The notes below the pieces were generated by a model. That model made no database searches, had not been told where the DNA came from, and worked only from the letters and a program-made list of their open reading frames with translations. 64,000 nucleotides of DNA from Pempheris klunzingeri. Lineage: Eukaryota; Chordata; Actinopteri; Acropomatiformes; Pempheridae. The position numbers were made by a program, and so were the translations under genes. Location: assembly GCF_042242105.1 (NCBI RefSeq), contig NC_092019.1, forward strand, positions 14,138,328 through 14,202,327. Direction: 5' to 3'. This document shows, in pieces, positions 23,601 to 35,075 of this stretch (the stretch's first letter is position 1; the number at the start of each line of letters is the position of its first letter).

Positions 23601-26600
23601 TATCATGCTGAGCATTAAAGATATACTATAAAAGAACAGCTCATGTGTTTGTTTGTAGAACGTGATTATATCTTTGATTCATTGTTTGTTTGCTTTTTCA
23701 GCTCTCGGAGTGCGTCCGTAAAGATGGATGGAAATATCCCACTGATACAAAGTGGTGGAGCACACTGAAGGACAAAATTGCTGCTAATGCAAAAATATCA
23801 AAGGTGGGCTTGGCCTCACTTTTGAAAAGCATGTGTTATGCTACTCTGTGTCACATGCTAATGACATTAATTTGCTATGATTATGTATTTGATCAATTTA
23901 GATGCTGTAAATGATGTCATTATTCATGCATTTTTATTATTTTTTGCCCTTTTTCTATCCACAGGCACTCGCTCTTCAGTCAGCAGTGCCCATGAACTAC
24001 TACACAGTGTTTCATCACGTTTCCCAGCTGCTGCCACAAGACTGTATCATTGTCAGCGAGGGTGCAAACACTATGGACATAGGACGCACTATGCTGAACA
24101 ACTACCTACCTCGACACAGGCAAGGCAGTCTCAGTGAAGCAGCACATAAAGGAGCACTTTTCACTTGTGTTAAGTGTTCACCCCAGTTCACTGTTCATGT
24201 TTTAAAACACAACTTCAGTAAAAATGCATATTCTATAAGGGGATTTATAGAAAGGAGCACAAGCCCTGGAGCTACAGCTAACAGGCAGCAAAATGTGGGA
24301 GGAAACACATAGATGTTTTAAGCTAAAACCTTGCGTATGTGTTCATGCCTGTCCCCAAATGCTCTATGAGTTTGGCTATAGCAGACAGGCATGGGAGGTT
24401 TGTTGTAGCCCTTCCAGAGGTAAAGAATCTCACAGCCTGGGATGCAATCAAGGCAGGGGAGTGTAAATGGCAAGAGAAAATGCTGAGAAATATTGAAGTC
24501 CAAAGTTGATTTAAAAAAAACATCTGGGTAACATTCTTTGAGTGATACCCACAATACTGATACCCACTGCAAAATTATCCTTGTAGAAATGACCTGCAAA
24601 AAATATTAAAAAAAAAACAATCCTCTGTTGACAAATGGTTTGACTGTGTTTGACTAAGGTAAGCTTGTCAGTCTTTAGTAAATTGCTGTTAGCTAATCCT
24701 GACGATGTGCAGGTTGGATGCTGGTACATTTGGAACGATGGGTGTAGGCCTCGGTTTTGCCATAGCAGCAGCAGCTGTGGAGAGGAGCGAGAATAAGGGC
24801 CAAAGGATAGTCTGTGTGGAGGGAGACAGTGCCTTTGGATTTTCAGGCATGGAAGTTGAAACCATGTGCAGGTGGGTTGGTAGCCTCCCTTTCTATACAA
24901 TATACACACTTCACCCCTGCTGCTATGTAACTATACATTGTGTGTGTTTTTTTTTCTAACAGGTATAATCTACCTGTGGTCATCATTGTGGTCAATAACA
25001 ATGGTATTTACAGTGGAGTGGATCCTGAGACTTGGAAAGAAATGGCAAAGATGGGAGATCTGACCTCTATGTGAGTCACACATCATTGGATAAATCATCG
25101 TCATGAAACATTTAATATGACTGTTTCCTACATGCAATCAGCTGTGATTTAATGAAAGGCATCTTACATCATCATGTTGCTTGGCAGAGCCCCTCCTGTG
25201 ACCCTCCTACCTGAGGCACGCTATGATGAGGTCATGACGGCGTTCGGAGGTCGAGGGTACCTGGTGAGGACGGTGGAGGAGCTGCGCAGTGCTTTACAGC
25301 TTAGCTTGAGTGACTGGGAGAGGCCGAGTCTCCTAAATGTGCTTATCGATCCGTCCTCCGACAGGAAACAGCAGGTAAATCTGACATGTTGGGAAAGTGT
25401 AGAGTCATCACGGTCATCCTGAGAAGGTCAGGACAAAATGAAAGAATCCTCTGGAGTTTTATTGTGGATTTGCTGTTCATTTGAATTGCATGTTTGGCTG
25501 AGATAACAGGACATCCTCAGCATCAGTCCTGTGGAAATGCCACGCCCCCTGGTGGCGCTGTGATGCCACTTCTCTGCTGCTTTAATACTGTTAAACTTCT
25601 ATATATCTGCTTTTCTACAAATGCCCGAAACTAGGAGGCTGCGACTTAGTCTGTAAAAGGTGACATTTGAATTTCTAAAAGGTCCCCATTCACAAGGGGA
25701 CATGGAACCTCCTCAGATACATGTTGAGGGTTTCCTGTCTGTTGTGGGTACAGATACAGGTGAAATCTGGCATAAGGCTGCCGAAATCCATAATTTATAA
25801 ATACTTTTGCAGACTTCCAGACACTCAGGATTAAAGAGAGTGTCAAGAACTTGGCATTGGTCATTACAATTAAGATCTTCTGTCTCATCTCATACCACGT
25901 TTCGCCCCCTTTGGGACTCAGCGACTTTGTAGACATGATTTGATGACACTGAGCACTTCAGACACATGAGGGTATATATGACCAAAGGCTGCAACCTGGA
26001 TTCTGCCCCTGAATTTTATTAAATTTTTTTAACCTGCTGCCCCTCAGGTAGTAGAACAGAAAGGAGACGGACAATGACCTGAATGACATCGACAGTCGCA
26101 GCAGCAAAGCCGGGCCTGGTTTAAAAGCAGCAGCGTTTCGGCTCATGACTAGTGTAGAACAACAAACAGCTTGGTGTTTACTCGCCTCCAGCCTCATCCT
26201 TGTAGAGCTACGTAACCGACATGCCTTACTGAGCAGTAATCCATACACTCCAGGTGCACCGCAGAACTGTTGTATTCCACTCACAATCCCTCCACCTCAC
26301 ACCAACCTGACCTTTCTATTTCAGAGTCCCCATAATTAGAAAGCATGGCCCTCTGTGTTTATGTTGAATGTATCCACGCAACCCTTTGCAGACATGTTTG
26401 AAGGTTGTATTGAGCGCTGTATCCATGGTGCTGAGCTCCATGGTTTTGCACTCTGTGACCAGCGGAAAGACTTTTTTGACATGTACTAGTCTCATCTTTT
26501 GCCCCCTGACTGTGATCCACATTCAGGTTTAAAGATGGGATAATGGATGAAGAAGAACTATTTTGTTTTTGAGTGTGGGGAATTAATGGACTCAATGTTA

Positions 26601-26695
26601 CATAAAATAGCTCTATAATCTACAGAGGATTAATATAAATGCTGTGTTGTCTGTATTTGCAGGAGTTCCCTTGGCTCACGCGCTCCAATTTATAG
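20675..26695 (+). CDS. hacl1: HACL1: peroxisomal 2-hydroxyacyl-CoA lyase 1
   Basis: Thiamine-diphosphate-dependent lyase that cleaves 2-hydroxyacyl-CoA to formyl-CoA and an aldehyde in peroxisomal alpha-oxidation (known for the family). The 17 exons are 20675-20725, 20955-21059, 21160-21200, 21288-21368, 21481-21553, 21626-21703, 21839-21933, 22333-22445, 22580-22715, 23194-23299, 23455-23538, 23702-23803, 23965-24119, 24713-24871, 24963-25070, 25188-25374 and 26663-26695. They sum to 568 aa (human 578). Visible hallmarks are the cofactor glutamate in RNEQAA near residue 50, the [15 protein letters not shown] segment, the [15 protein letters not shown] segment, and the ThDP/Mg motif [14 protein letters not shown] ending in NNNG. 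The 10-residue last exon ends in SNL, a PTS1-like tripeptide; human HACL1 ends in SNM. The intron after exon 13 uses a GC donor (24120-24121). The last exon is separated from the rest by a 1.3-kb intron. Confidence 0.96.
23158..23175. repeat. hacl1: (TCC)n run upstream of HACL1 exon 10
   Basis: Six TCC units end 18 bases before the exon 10 start (23194) and provide the pyrimidine tract for an otherwise unusual acceptor (ATTACCAAG). Confidence 0.8.
25541..25560 (-). promoter_or_regulatory. Strong CTCF-like motif in the last HACL1 intron
   Basis: The bases CACGCCCCCTGGTGGCGCTG match the reverse complement of the vertebrate CTCF core (CCACCAGGGGGCGC type) almost fully. Motif-based call only; occupancy is not known. 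Confidence 0.5.
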
Positions 26696-26925
26696 GCTGA
26701 AAGAGGAATCTGCTTTTTCCTCTGTCCAGAAAATGTATCAGAACAGCAGTGACAGTTTTCCTCTGGAAACTCAACCTGGGAAAATTTAAAGCTGTTTTTG
26801 TTTTTGCTGATTGTTTCCATGAAATAACAGAATATTTTTTATTGATTCTTACTACACAGTAGTATTAAAAAATGATTAAAATGATTAATACAACAATAAA
26901 ACCGTTTTACATATACAATGATTCA
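26696..26925 (+). terminator. hacl1: HACL1 3' UTR and poly(A) signal
   Basis: A canonical AATAAA at 26895-26900 lies about 200 bases after the stop codon and is followed by T-rich sequence. A second hexamer-like AATAAAA occurs near 26977. The short UTR fits the 1.0-kb gap to COLQ on the same strand. Confidence 0.5.
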
Positions 26926-27964
26926 ATGCATCATCTTTTTTCCTATATGTCAAATCGGTGTTTCTTTTTTTCATATAATAAAATTAAAAGGTAGGTAAAT
27001 AATTAGCATGCAGTATGTGGCTCCTTACACTATTAAAAAAATGGGACTGTGAAAATGGACTCAAAACAGAAACAGTTCTGTCCGTGCTTTTTAAGTTTTC
27101 GTATGTACATACATAAATTTACACCCTCCTCTGATTTCACACCTTGTCAGGGACATCTTAAAACAAGTGGAAAGAGGATTCCTAGCAAGTGACAATTTTA
27201 TGCAATATCTAGGCCTACATACACATTTTTTTTATTTTAATGCAAAGAAAGCTTAGAAAATAGTGCATAGTGTGACATTTTTCTCTATTAGATTAATGTT
27301 TTGTATTGGTTTATATCAAATTGAAGGACTTCTCTTGCAAACCTAAATGATGCAGGATTCCTTTCACTTGTGCTCATGATACTCGTATCACTACAAGAGA
27401 TACAGTTGTCTTTTTTTTTTTTTTTTTTTTTACAGCTCTCACATCCCTCAGAGAGCCTCTGTACAAATGCAGACACTTCATTTTGAGGGAGAGACTGAGC
27501 AATAAAACCAATTTTGTATTGAGTAAATGGACACCCCCATGCACAGGGGAATGCATTAAAAAGAACTAATAAATGCAGACAAACAGAAGATGTTTGAAAG
27601 TTGTCTGAGGATGCACAAATGACAGGGATCTCTTTTCTCCACTGTGGGTTGGCCACGATAAGTCTCTCTGTGAGAGGAGTGGAAACAACAAAAGGCACCC
27701 CCTGCAGTAGTAGAGATCTAATATTGGCACCCGAAGCAGCTGGCGGGCTGTCTCCTGTAATTTTAGCGCACACTGATGCAGAGGAAAGATTTAATGGGCA
27801 TTGGTCGGCGTACCCTCTTCTGAGGGCGTAAAGGAGACAGAGCAGAGCGAGCAGAGAGGGAGGGGAGCAGAGGGAGAGGACAGTGAGGAGAGAGGGAGAG
27901 AGGAAGGCAGCGTGTGAGGGCTGCTGTGGTTCAGAAATAAAGTCAGGCAACTATCTGGAGCAGC

Positions 27965-30900
27965 ATGACTCTCCTAACACTTGGACTGTATCTGCCACTG
28001 TGGTTTTGTTATGGCCTGGCTCAATCCTCTTTTGTGGACAGCTTTATTCCATTCCCAGCAGGTAAGAGTATTGTAATCCTGAGCCTGTATGTGTGTGTTT
28101 GTGTATGTGTGTGTAGTGTACAGTACATACAGTACTATGCATGCACAGGTGTTGAGAGAGTAGGGTGGTAAAAGCATGGCTACTAGATGGCTAGTTTTAG
28201 GCTTCATTTTGAGCTTATTATCTTTGGAAAATATGCTTGTTTCTTGTTTTCATGTCACCCATGAGCCAGACTGGAAATACCTATAAATAGCAAGACCAGC
28301 TCCAGCCCTTCAGTGAGAGGCACAGACACTTCATATCTGTGTCTAGCTCTAGGAACTCTGCTGGACATGTGTCATGATTTGATAGTTTGCACCTGTTTCC
28401 CTGTTGCTTATGCTGCTCCTGCATGTTCTAAGCTCTTTGATTTGTCCATTTTCTTTTATTGTAGAATGAGATATTTGTTGCTGATGTGTCACATTATATG
28501 TACCTCAGCTGCTCGTGCATGTCCATGTGTTATGAGTTTAAGCGTTACTCTTCTCATTTTGATAAAGAGATCAGGATTCACATTGTTGCAGAAGTCAAGA
28601 AAGCACATTAACATGACCTCTTCTGTCGTCTTCTAATTTTGACCCCTGGCCTCATTGTCTGTTGACTTGCATGCACACCTTGCACAGCTCTCAGAACCCA
28701 GGAGCAGCAGAAGAGATTCAGCCCATGCTGTTTACTGAGTCCGCCTCCACCCCCACTATTTCCTCCACCCCCTTCACTTTGGCGCCGCCACGCTCATGTG
28801 AGTCAAAGTCATGTGACTTTCTATTGTGGAATATCTGACTGTTGATATGTCCTTGGGTGATGTCCAAACTGCCCCACACTTACTGTTTTTTGACCCCTGA
28901 GTAAACACGGTTAAAACACTCAGATAGTGGAACACGTTTGCAGGAAGAAATGGCTTAACAAGCTGTGGGTTGTTAATTGGTCAAGAATGTCAAGAACGGG
29001 GTGAATATCAGACATAAATGTCTTTGACAAACTTGATCAACACCCTGCTGATCCTAAAGGTGTCTAATATCATGGCATTTTGTAAAGGAAATGCAGAATT
29101 TTATTCTTTTACATTTTATTTGTATATGTTTTATTTTACAGAATGAGGGCACTTCAGAACATGGTGATGGGTCAGAGCCGCGCAATGGGGACAAGGGCTC
29201 TGCCTGTGCCCGAGGCCCCCCTGGGCCTGCTGGTGTCCCTGGCCTTCAGGTAGGACCCAGATCCTTCCCAAACACAATTATCAATATACTGTAGATGTGG
29301 CACCTTGGCATTGTTATTACACCATTCCAACACAACACAGGTGTCACAGTCAGTATAGTTAAATCACACACTGCCTCTGTTTCATGTTGGGTTCTTCGTA
29401 GTTTCAAGGTGTTAAGAATTAGAACTCCACCACTATATTCCCCCCCATCTCCTCTCCAACTTGAGAGTTCCTGCAAAGCAGGAGATGGGGATTTCTCTGG
29501 CCCATGCAACACAGCAGCCCATTAACGCTCTACATTTAGCTCAGACACAAATAGCCTTTTTCCACTGCCTGCCAGTGCCCCACACATCATTCTCAGAAAC
29601 CGTCCGAAGAGCTGTCTGCCTGGAAAGGCATACTGGGTCGCGTAAATTCCAGGGATTACCAACACAAGCATGTGTCCGTGTGTTTGTGTACTCCGGTGAT
29701 GAAAGATATTAAGACGTTTTGGTTCAATAGGTACATGTTAACCCAACCTCCTCCACGGTTAGCCCAGCATTTCATAAGTGAAAAGCAGATTTACCAAATG
29801 ATTGTTAAAGCTTTGCCTATCTCAGGCTGTTACCGCACTAGCTGGACTGCAGCATTTCAGTTTATCAAAAGGGACCCACAAGGCACTTTTTAAATCAATA
29901 GTGGCCACTCAGCCTTTAGCTAATTGAAACTGCAGCTGTAGGCTTCCAGAAGCGGACATGACTTTGTGGTTGGATTCTGTGTACTATAAAAGTAATTTAT
30001 CTAGATAGGTCTGTGATTCATGAGCACATGCCATATATTTATTGTTTTTAATGTTCATCAGGGTCCACCTGGATTGCCTGGGATAATAGGGCCCAAGGGA
30101 GAAAAGGTAAGTTTACTTCCGCATTTATGTGGCTCATTATACATTTTACTCACTCATTATTTTGTAAGCTTAAGTTTAATTGAGCTGTTGCACACTGACT
30201 GAACGATGCTTGCAGGAAGTGTATTTAATAACTAATGTCCTTGTCCCCTCCTCCGCATGCTGTTGTCAGGGAGAAATCGGAAGACCTGGGCAAAAGGTGA
30301 GAGTCTCCATTAATCACTCCATATTCGCCGCTAAGTGGATTTACTCAAAAATGAGATACAGTGCCTCCGCCTGCTCGCTGGCTGTAACTCAGAGGGCTGC
30401 CAGTGCCTGGTTGTGTGCATCAAGAAATTGTGAGCCAGTACAACCTTGACAGGAGCCAGCACAGGCACACTGACAGGATGTAAGGGATGCAGAGCTGCTG
30501 AGACGGGCTGTTTTGATGGCAGGGCGAGTTAACATGCAGGTCTCCTCTCACAGAACAGGAACATATTGCATCGAATTGACCCCCTCAAAGGCACCCAGCA
30601 CCATGGCTCCCCCTCTGATGGCCCTCCCTCTCCGTTAGACAACACACGGCCTTAATGAAAGCTCAGGACACCGTGTTTGATCAGGGCAGGCAGAAGCGAA
30701 GTGACCTCCTAAATGATCAGTCGCTGTGGTTGAGTAGTAAAAGCGGCCCAGTGGGAGAGCTTGTCTGGCCGGTGGCCTGACTGAGCAGCTTTGCAGCACT
30801 GCAGTGCAATTTAGCTTAGTGCTTCAGCCAGGTCATAAATCATTTTATTTCCCACAAGCACGGGCTCCTGTTCTATATACAGCCCATCATTTAATTAAAG

Positions 30901-33900
30901 AGAGCAAAGTGACAGGGCTCGTTAAAGTCATTCTCCCCCTACATGTGCAGCAGTGTCTGATAAATACTCTGACTAGCAGGCTGTCAGTTTATGCTGCAAA
31001 CCCTGCACTTTGTTTTGTTTTTTCATACCTACAAAGCAAACAGGTTGAAGAGGTTCTCATTCTATAAAACATAACTGCTTCTTCAGCCGTGGCAGGAGTT
31101 GTTTGATGTGGTATTTCTAGATCCGAGATCTCTGCTGTGGTAATGTGTTAATACTGATGTGTCCTGTCAGGGTCGAACAGGTCCTCCTGGACTTCCTGGG
31201 AAGCAGGGACCAGCTGGATGGCCAGGACCAAGCGGGCCCAAAGTGAGTAAGTCAGACCTCATAATGCAGATGATATGATATATAACATGACATGAGACCA
31301 GGAAGCGCTATGGTAGTATGGATGAATATTAATTGATTTGTGTTCAGTCCCGTTTGTACAATGCGAACAACCTTTTCTATAGAGATGCTTCAAATATTCC
31401 TACACTCATTATTTCTTCTTCTGGTTAGGTTAATATTTGTGTACATTTGTCTACAAAATAAAGTCAAACCACCTTTTGTCTTGTTCTCTCCATTTTCCTC
31501 TGTGTCAGGGTGAGAAAGGTGACGCGGGGCTGATGGGTTTGCCTGGAGCCAGAGGACTAATTGGGCCACGGGTATGTTCAACATACAAACCACACTGATC
31601 TGGGATGATCTCATCTTCACACTACTTTATTTCATCTTGGATCTTTGATCTTTCATTCTAGGGTTTACCTGGGTATAAAGGGGAAAAGGTATGTGACCAC
31701 TTTAATAATTATCATTCAGTAGAAATGCAATTGGAGAGAGTGATTGACATCATCTCTGTTCCATCTACACTTAATGAACACACTGTTACCTGCTCCATCA
31801 GGGTTCTCGAGGTGATCGTGGCGAGAGCGGAATGAAAGGTGACAAGGTAGGCACAGTGGGCCTTCTTCACAGATGACAGTAGGGAAAGCACAGGTTTAAG
31901 TAATCAAATAAATGATGGCTGAATTCCATTTAGCTGCTGTAGATTCAGGGTGCCGGCACTGTGCATGCTGACTCACTGTTATGGCTTACTGGTACACAGC
32001 CATCATTAATGCTGATTTTAACACCAGTGCTTTTCCTGCTGTAACGAAATGTCTGCTGTGAAAAAGGCCTGTTATCAGTGGGGTTATTACAAATAAAAGG
32101 AGTAGCACAGTAATACATACAGCATATGTTGCATGTAATGAAGTTCATATTATCATTCACTGTTCTGTATCCGCAGGGTGCCATGGGTTTCCCAGGAATG
32201 CTTGGACAGAAAGTGAGAAATGCACTCAAACTAGAAGGAGTTTTTAATTATTTCCTGCAAAATTACAACTTTTCCAATCTGACCAAATGTTGACTTGATC
32301 TGATTTGTTGTGCAGGGTGAAATGGGTCCAAAAGGAGAACCTGGAATCTCAGGAAACAGAGGACCCACTGGGCGACCGGGTAAAAGAGGCAAGCAGGTGA
32401 GGAGCTCGTGGACATGTGACGTTCTGGTTGCACTGTTTTAAAGTACAGTAATAGTACAGCACATGTGGGAGGATGTGCAGGCAAGCTTGAAAAGAAAGAA
32501 AGGAGAGAATCACACACATGCATTTTTATTAAAAACAGTATATTTTTGTTGCTTGTATTAAATGATTTATCTTTAAAATATAATTTATGTTGCATGCAAA
32601 AATGTTTTTAGTGCACAATGTGTGCCTTTGTACATTGACGATTTGGTATTGTTTTAACCTTTTTATTTAACAATGTGTAAAGACATGCTCTAAATCTGAC
32701 CACCTTGTGTGTGTTGTGATTGTGTTTCAGGGAGTGAAAGGAGACACTGGCAATGTTGGACCTATGGGACCTGCAGGCCCACAGGGACCAGCAGGCCACC
32801 CTGGTCCTCCTGGTTCACCTGCCACAGGTGAGAGCTTATATCAATCAATTAATCTTTATTTATATAGCGCCAATTCATAACAGCGTTATCGCAAGACGCT
32901 TTCCATAAAGAGCAGGTCTGGACCAGTTCTTTAATTAAGAGAGAGACCCAATGATTCAGGAATTCAAAATGAAGGATTCACATGAGCAAGCATCTGATAT
33001 TATATTAGGCAACAGTGGCAGGAAAAACTCCCCTTTAAGTGGAAGAAACCTCGAACAGAACCAGGCTCAGAGGTGGGCAGCTTTCTGCTCCTACATTTTC
33101 CAGACTTGAAACTCTTTGAACTCTTTGAACACTGATTTAAAAAAAAACGGCATATTATTTAGTCCACATATGATTTTACCTGCACCAACTTGGAGGTGGT
33201 TGGTTTGTGTGTGGCTCTGCACTTTTTCTGTTCTCTGAGTGTGTGAAAAGTTGTGTGAGGGGTAGCAAACACCCTGTCAGCAGAAGGAAGCACACTTTAG
33301 ACCAGTGTAAGAGGTAACACCGGTAGTCTTATTTAGCTCCGGAGAAACTTTATCTGCTGAGGTGAAACAAGATGCTTTCATCATGACATCATCTGGCTAA
33401 AATGGATTCACAGATGGCCAGCCTCCCTACAATCCAGTATTATGTCACCAGATTATTAATGTGACATTTCTTATCTTGATCGGGTTTCCAAGGGAATTAA
33501 GTTGATTGTGTTTGCTTCGTGACAGATGAATCAAAGATATGACATTTCGTGACATACGGTATCTATGTCAGCTACTGTAGCCTGGACTCTCAACAACATT
33601 CACTAAGCATGAAATGTTCTGTTACTTGGCACTAAACATATTGCTTCTGCCTGCCTTTCTGCCTTTTTTAAAATTATTTGCGTCTTTCTCTATAATATTT
33701 CCTTCCTCTCTGTGAATGTTTAGGACTATACATGGTTGGAACAAAGGGCGCACGTGGTCCACCAGGGCCTCCTGGAAAGTGTAGCTGCAGCTCTCTCAGC
33801 AGCTCTCCATTTGATGATTATCCTTCCAGAGGAAACTATCTCAGAGTACCAGCGGTGAGGAATTAATAGCCTTGGCAAATGCAAAATGTTATGTGCAGCA

Positions 33901-35075
33901 TTTAGTGGTGTTACTAATCACTTATGGGGCCTAGTACTGAATCATTTGACACATGACAGAAAAACTCAAAATCACAATTAAAATGTTAAGGGTTTTTATC
34001 AAAATGTGTTCTATATGACATTAACATTTTCAACATTGTGCAGCAAGATTTTATTTTCCCCTTTTTCTAGAAAGCTTGGGGTCATTGGTTTTTTTTTTTA
34101 CAAAATCTTTTGAGTTAATTATGTAAAGATAAAAAGTTTTGAAAGATAAAAGCATGCCTACTGGGAGATGGATATTGCTGTCAGAGACATATTGCCTGCT
34201 GGGGACATTAAAATTTTGATGCTCAATATCTCATAATTGCACTCCAGCGGAACTTAATCATATAATTCAAAAAGATTGCACTTAATATTAAAAACACGTC
34301 AGTACATTTCCTCTCTTTGCCTTCCATTCAGATATTCGTTGTAAGCAATGAGGAAGAACTTGAGCGCCTTCACACAGATAACGCTCTTGCATTCCGCAAA
34401 GACCAGAGATCTCTCTATTTCAAAGACATCGATGGCTGGCTACCAATCCAGGTATGACTGCACGCAGCGGAGTCTGATTATTTTATCTTCTTTTACGCAC
34501 TGTGACTTTTCAAACAGTTTTTCCTTTTTGTTCAAGCTTTTTAAACTCTGTAAAAGACTTTTCCATTCCAGATGATGCCGATGCAGTCCATGGAAAATGC
34601 ACCTGATGACGAGGGTTACTGTGGTGATGGGATTGTGCAGGTTTCCAACGAGGAAGAGTGTGATGACAGAAACAGAGTTGTCACAGACGGCTGCGTCAGT
34701 AAGTCATGTGTCCAGGTTAGGTGGTCTATGATAGTTCCTTAGTTGTACTTTGCTGTGCACATATAACATGACCCCTCTGCCCCTGCTGTATCCCCTTACT
34801 ACAGAGTGTAAACACGCCTACTGTGGAGACGGATACCGCTATGAGGGGGCTGAGGAGTGTGATGGAAAGGACTTTGGATACCAGACATGTAATTCATATC
34901 TTCCAGGGTGAGCACAGTGTACAACTTTATGTTGATAAATACTCTTTGCTGTATGAAAAGCATTTGTGAAACTGACTGAAAGGCTGTTTCTCCTGTCATT
35001 TGCAGGTCGTATGGTCACCTCAAATGTACGCCATACTGCGTTATTGACTCCACAAACTGCAAATACTTCACTTGA
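27965..35075 (+). CDS. colq: COLQ: collagen-like tail subunit of asymmetric acetylcholinesterase
   Basis: Secreted trimeric collagen that binds AChE tetramers and anchors them in the synaptic basal lamina (family knowledge). The 17 exons are 27965-28061, 28688-28797, 29142-29249, 30062-30106, 30270-30296, 31171-31242, 31509-31571, 31662-31688, 31802-31846, 32177-32212, 32316-32396, 32731-32827, 33724-33854, 34332-34451, 34572-34698, 34805-34907 and 35006-35075. They give 452 aa (human 455). Parts seen: a signal peptide (about residues 1-20); a proline-rich attachment domain with two cysteines at 46-47 followed by [14 protein letters not shown]; a triple helix of 58 uninterrupted Gly-X-Y triplets (about 94-267), then a short break and four more; hinge cysteines in GKCSCSS; and a cysteine-rich C-terminal domain with repeated YCGDG motifs ending NCKYFT. 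The heparin-binding motif GRPGKRGKQ is intact in exon 11, while the upstream site reads GRPGQKGRT. Confidence 0.96.
28087..28115. repeat. Imperfect (TG)n in COLQ intron 1
   Basis: An interrupted run of TG dinucleotides begins about 25 bases after the donor of COLQ exon 1. Confidence 0.8.
31927..32050 (+). repeat. Dispersed repeat D, copy 2 (COLQ intron 9)
   Basis: Same-orientation relative of 19831-19970, sharing at least five short blocks in the same order over about 130 bases. Confidence 0.55.
32840..33081 (-). repeat. Dispersed repeat A, copy 2 (in COLQ intron 12)
   Basis: Reverse-complement relative of 880-1015 and longer: it includes the block GCAGGAAAAACTCCCCTTTA with AGAAACCTCGAACAGAACC, which I recognise from many fish introns. 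It lies inside the 0.9-kb COLQ intron between exons 12 and 13. Confidence 0.8.

Noticed and set aside
23877-24312. Overlapping 86- and 133-codon frames near HACL1 exon 13
   Set aside because: The 133-codon frame is exon 13 plus intron read-through at both ends; the 86-codon frame is an out-of-frame shadow.
24318-24599. Minus-strand 93-codon frame in HACL1 intron 13 as a hidden exon or nested gene
   Set aside because: No splice signals, no domain, and no similarity I recognise; the intron is spanned by a clear GC-AG junction.
27288-27950. 220-codon open frame on the minus strand upstream of COLQ
   Set aside because: It is antisense to the GA-rich COLQ 5' region and a poly-T run, has low-complexity composition (Ser/Leu/Lys runs) and no recognisable domain. 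It is probably an open frame by composition.
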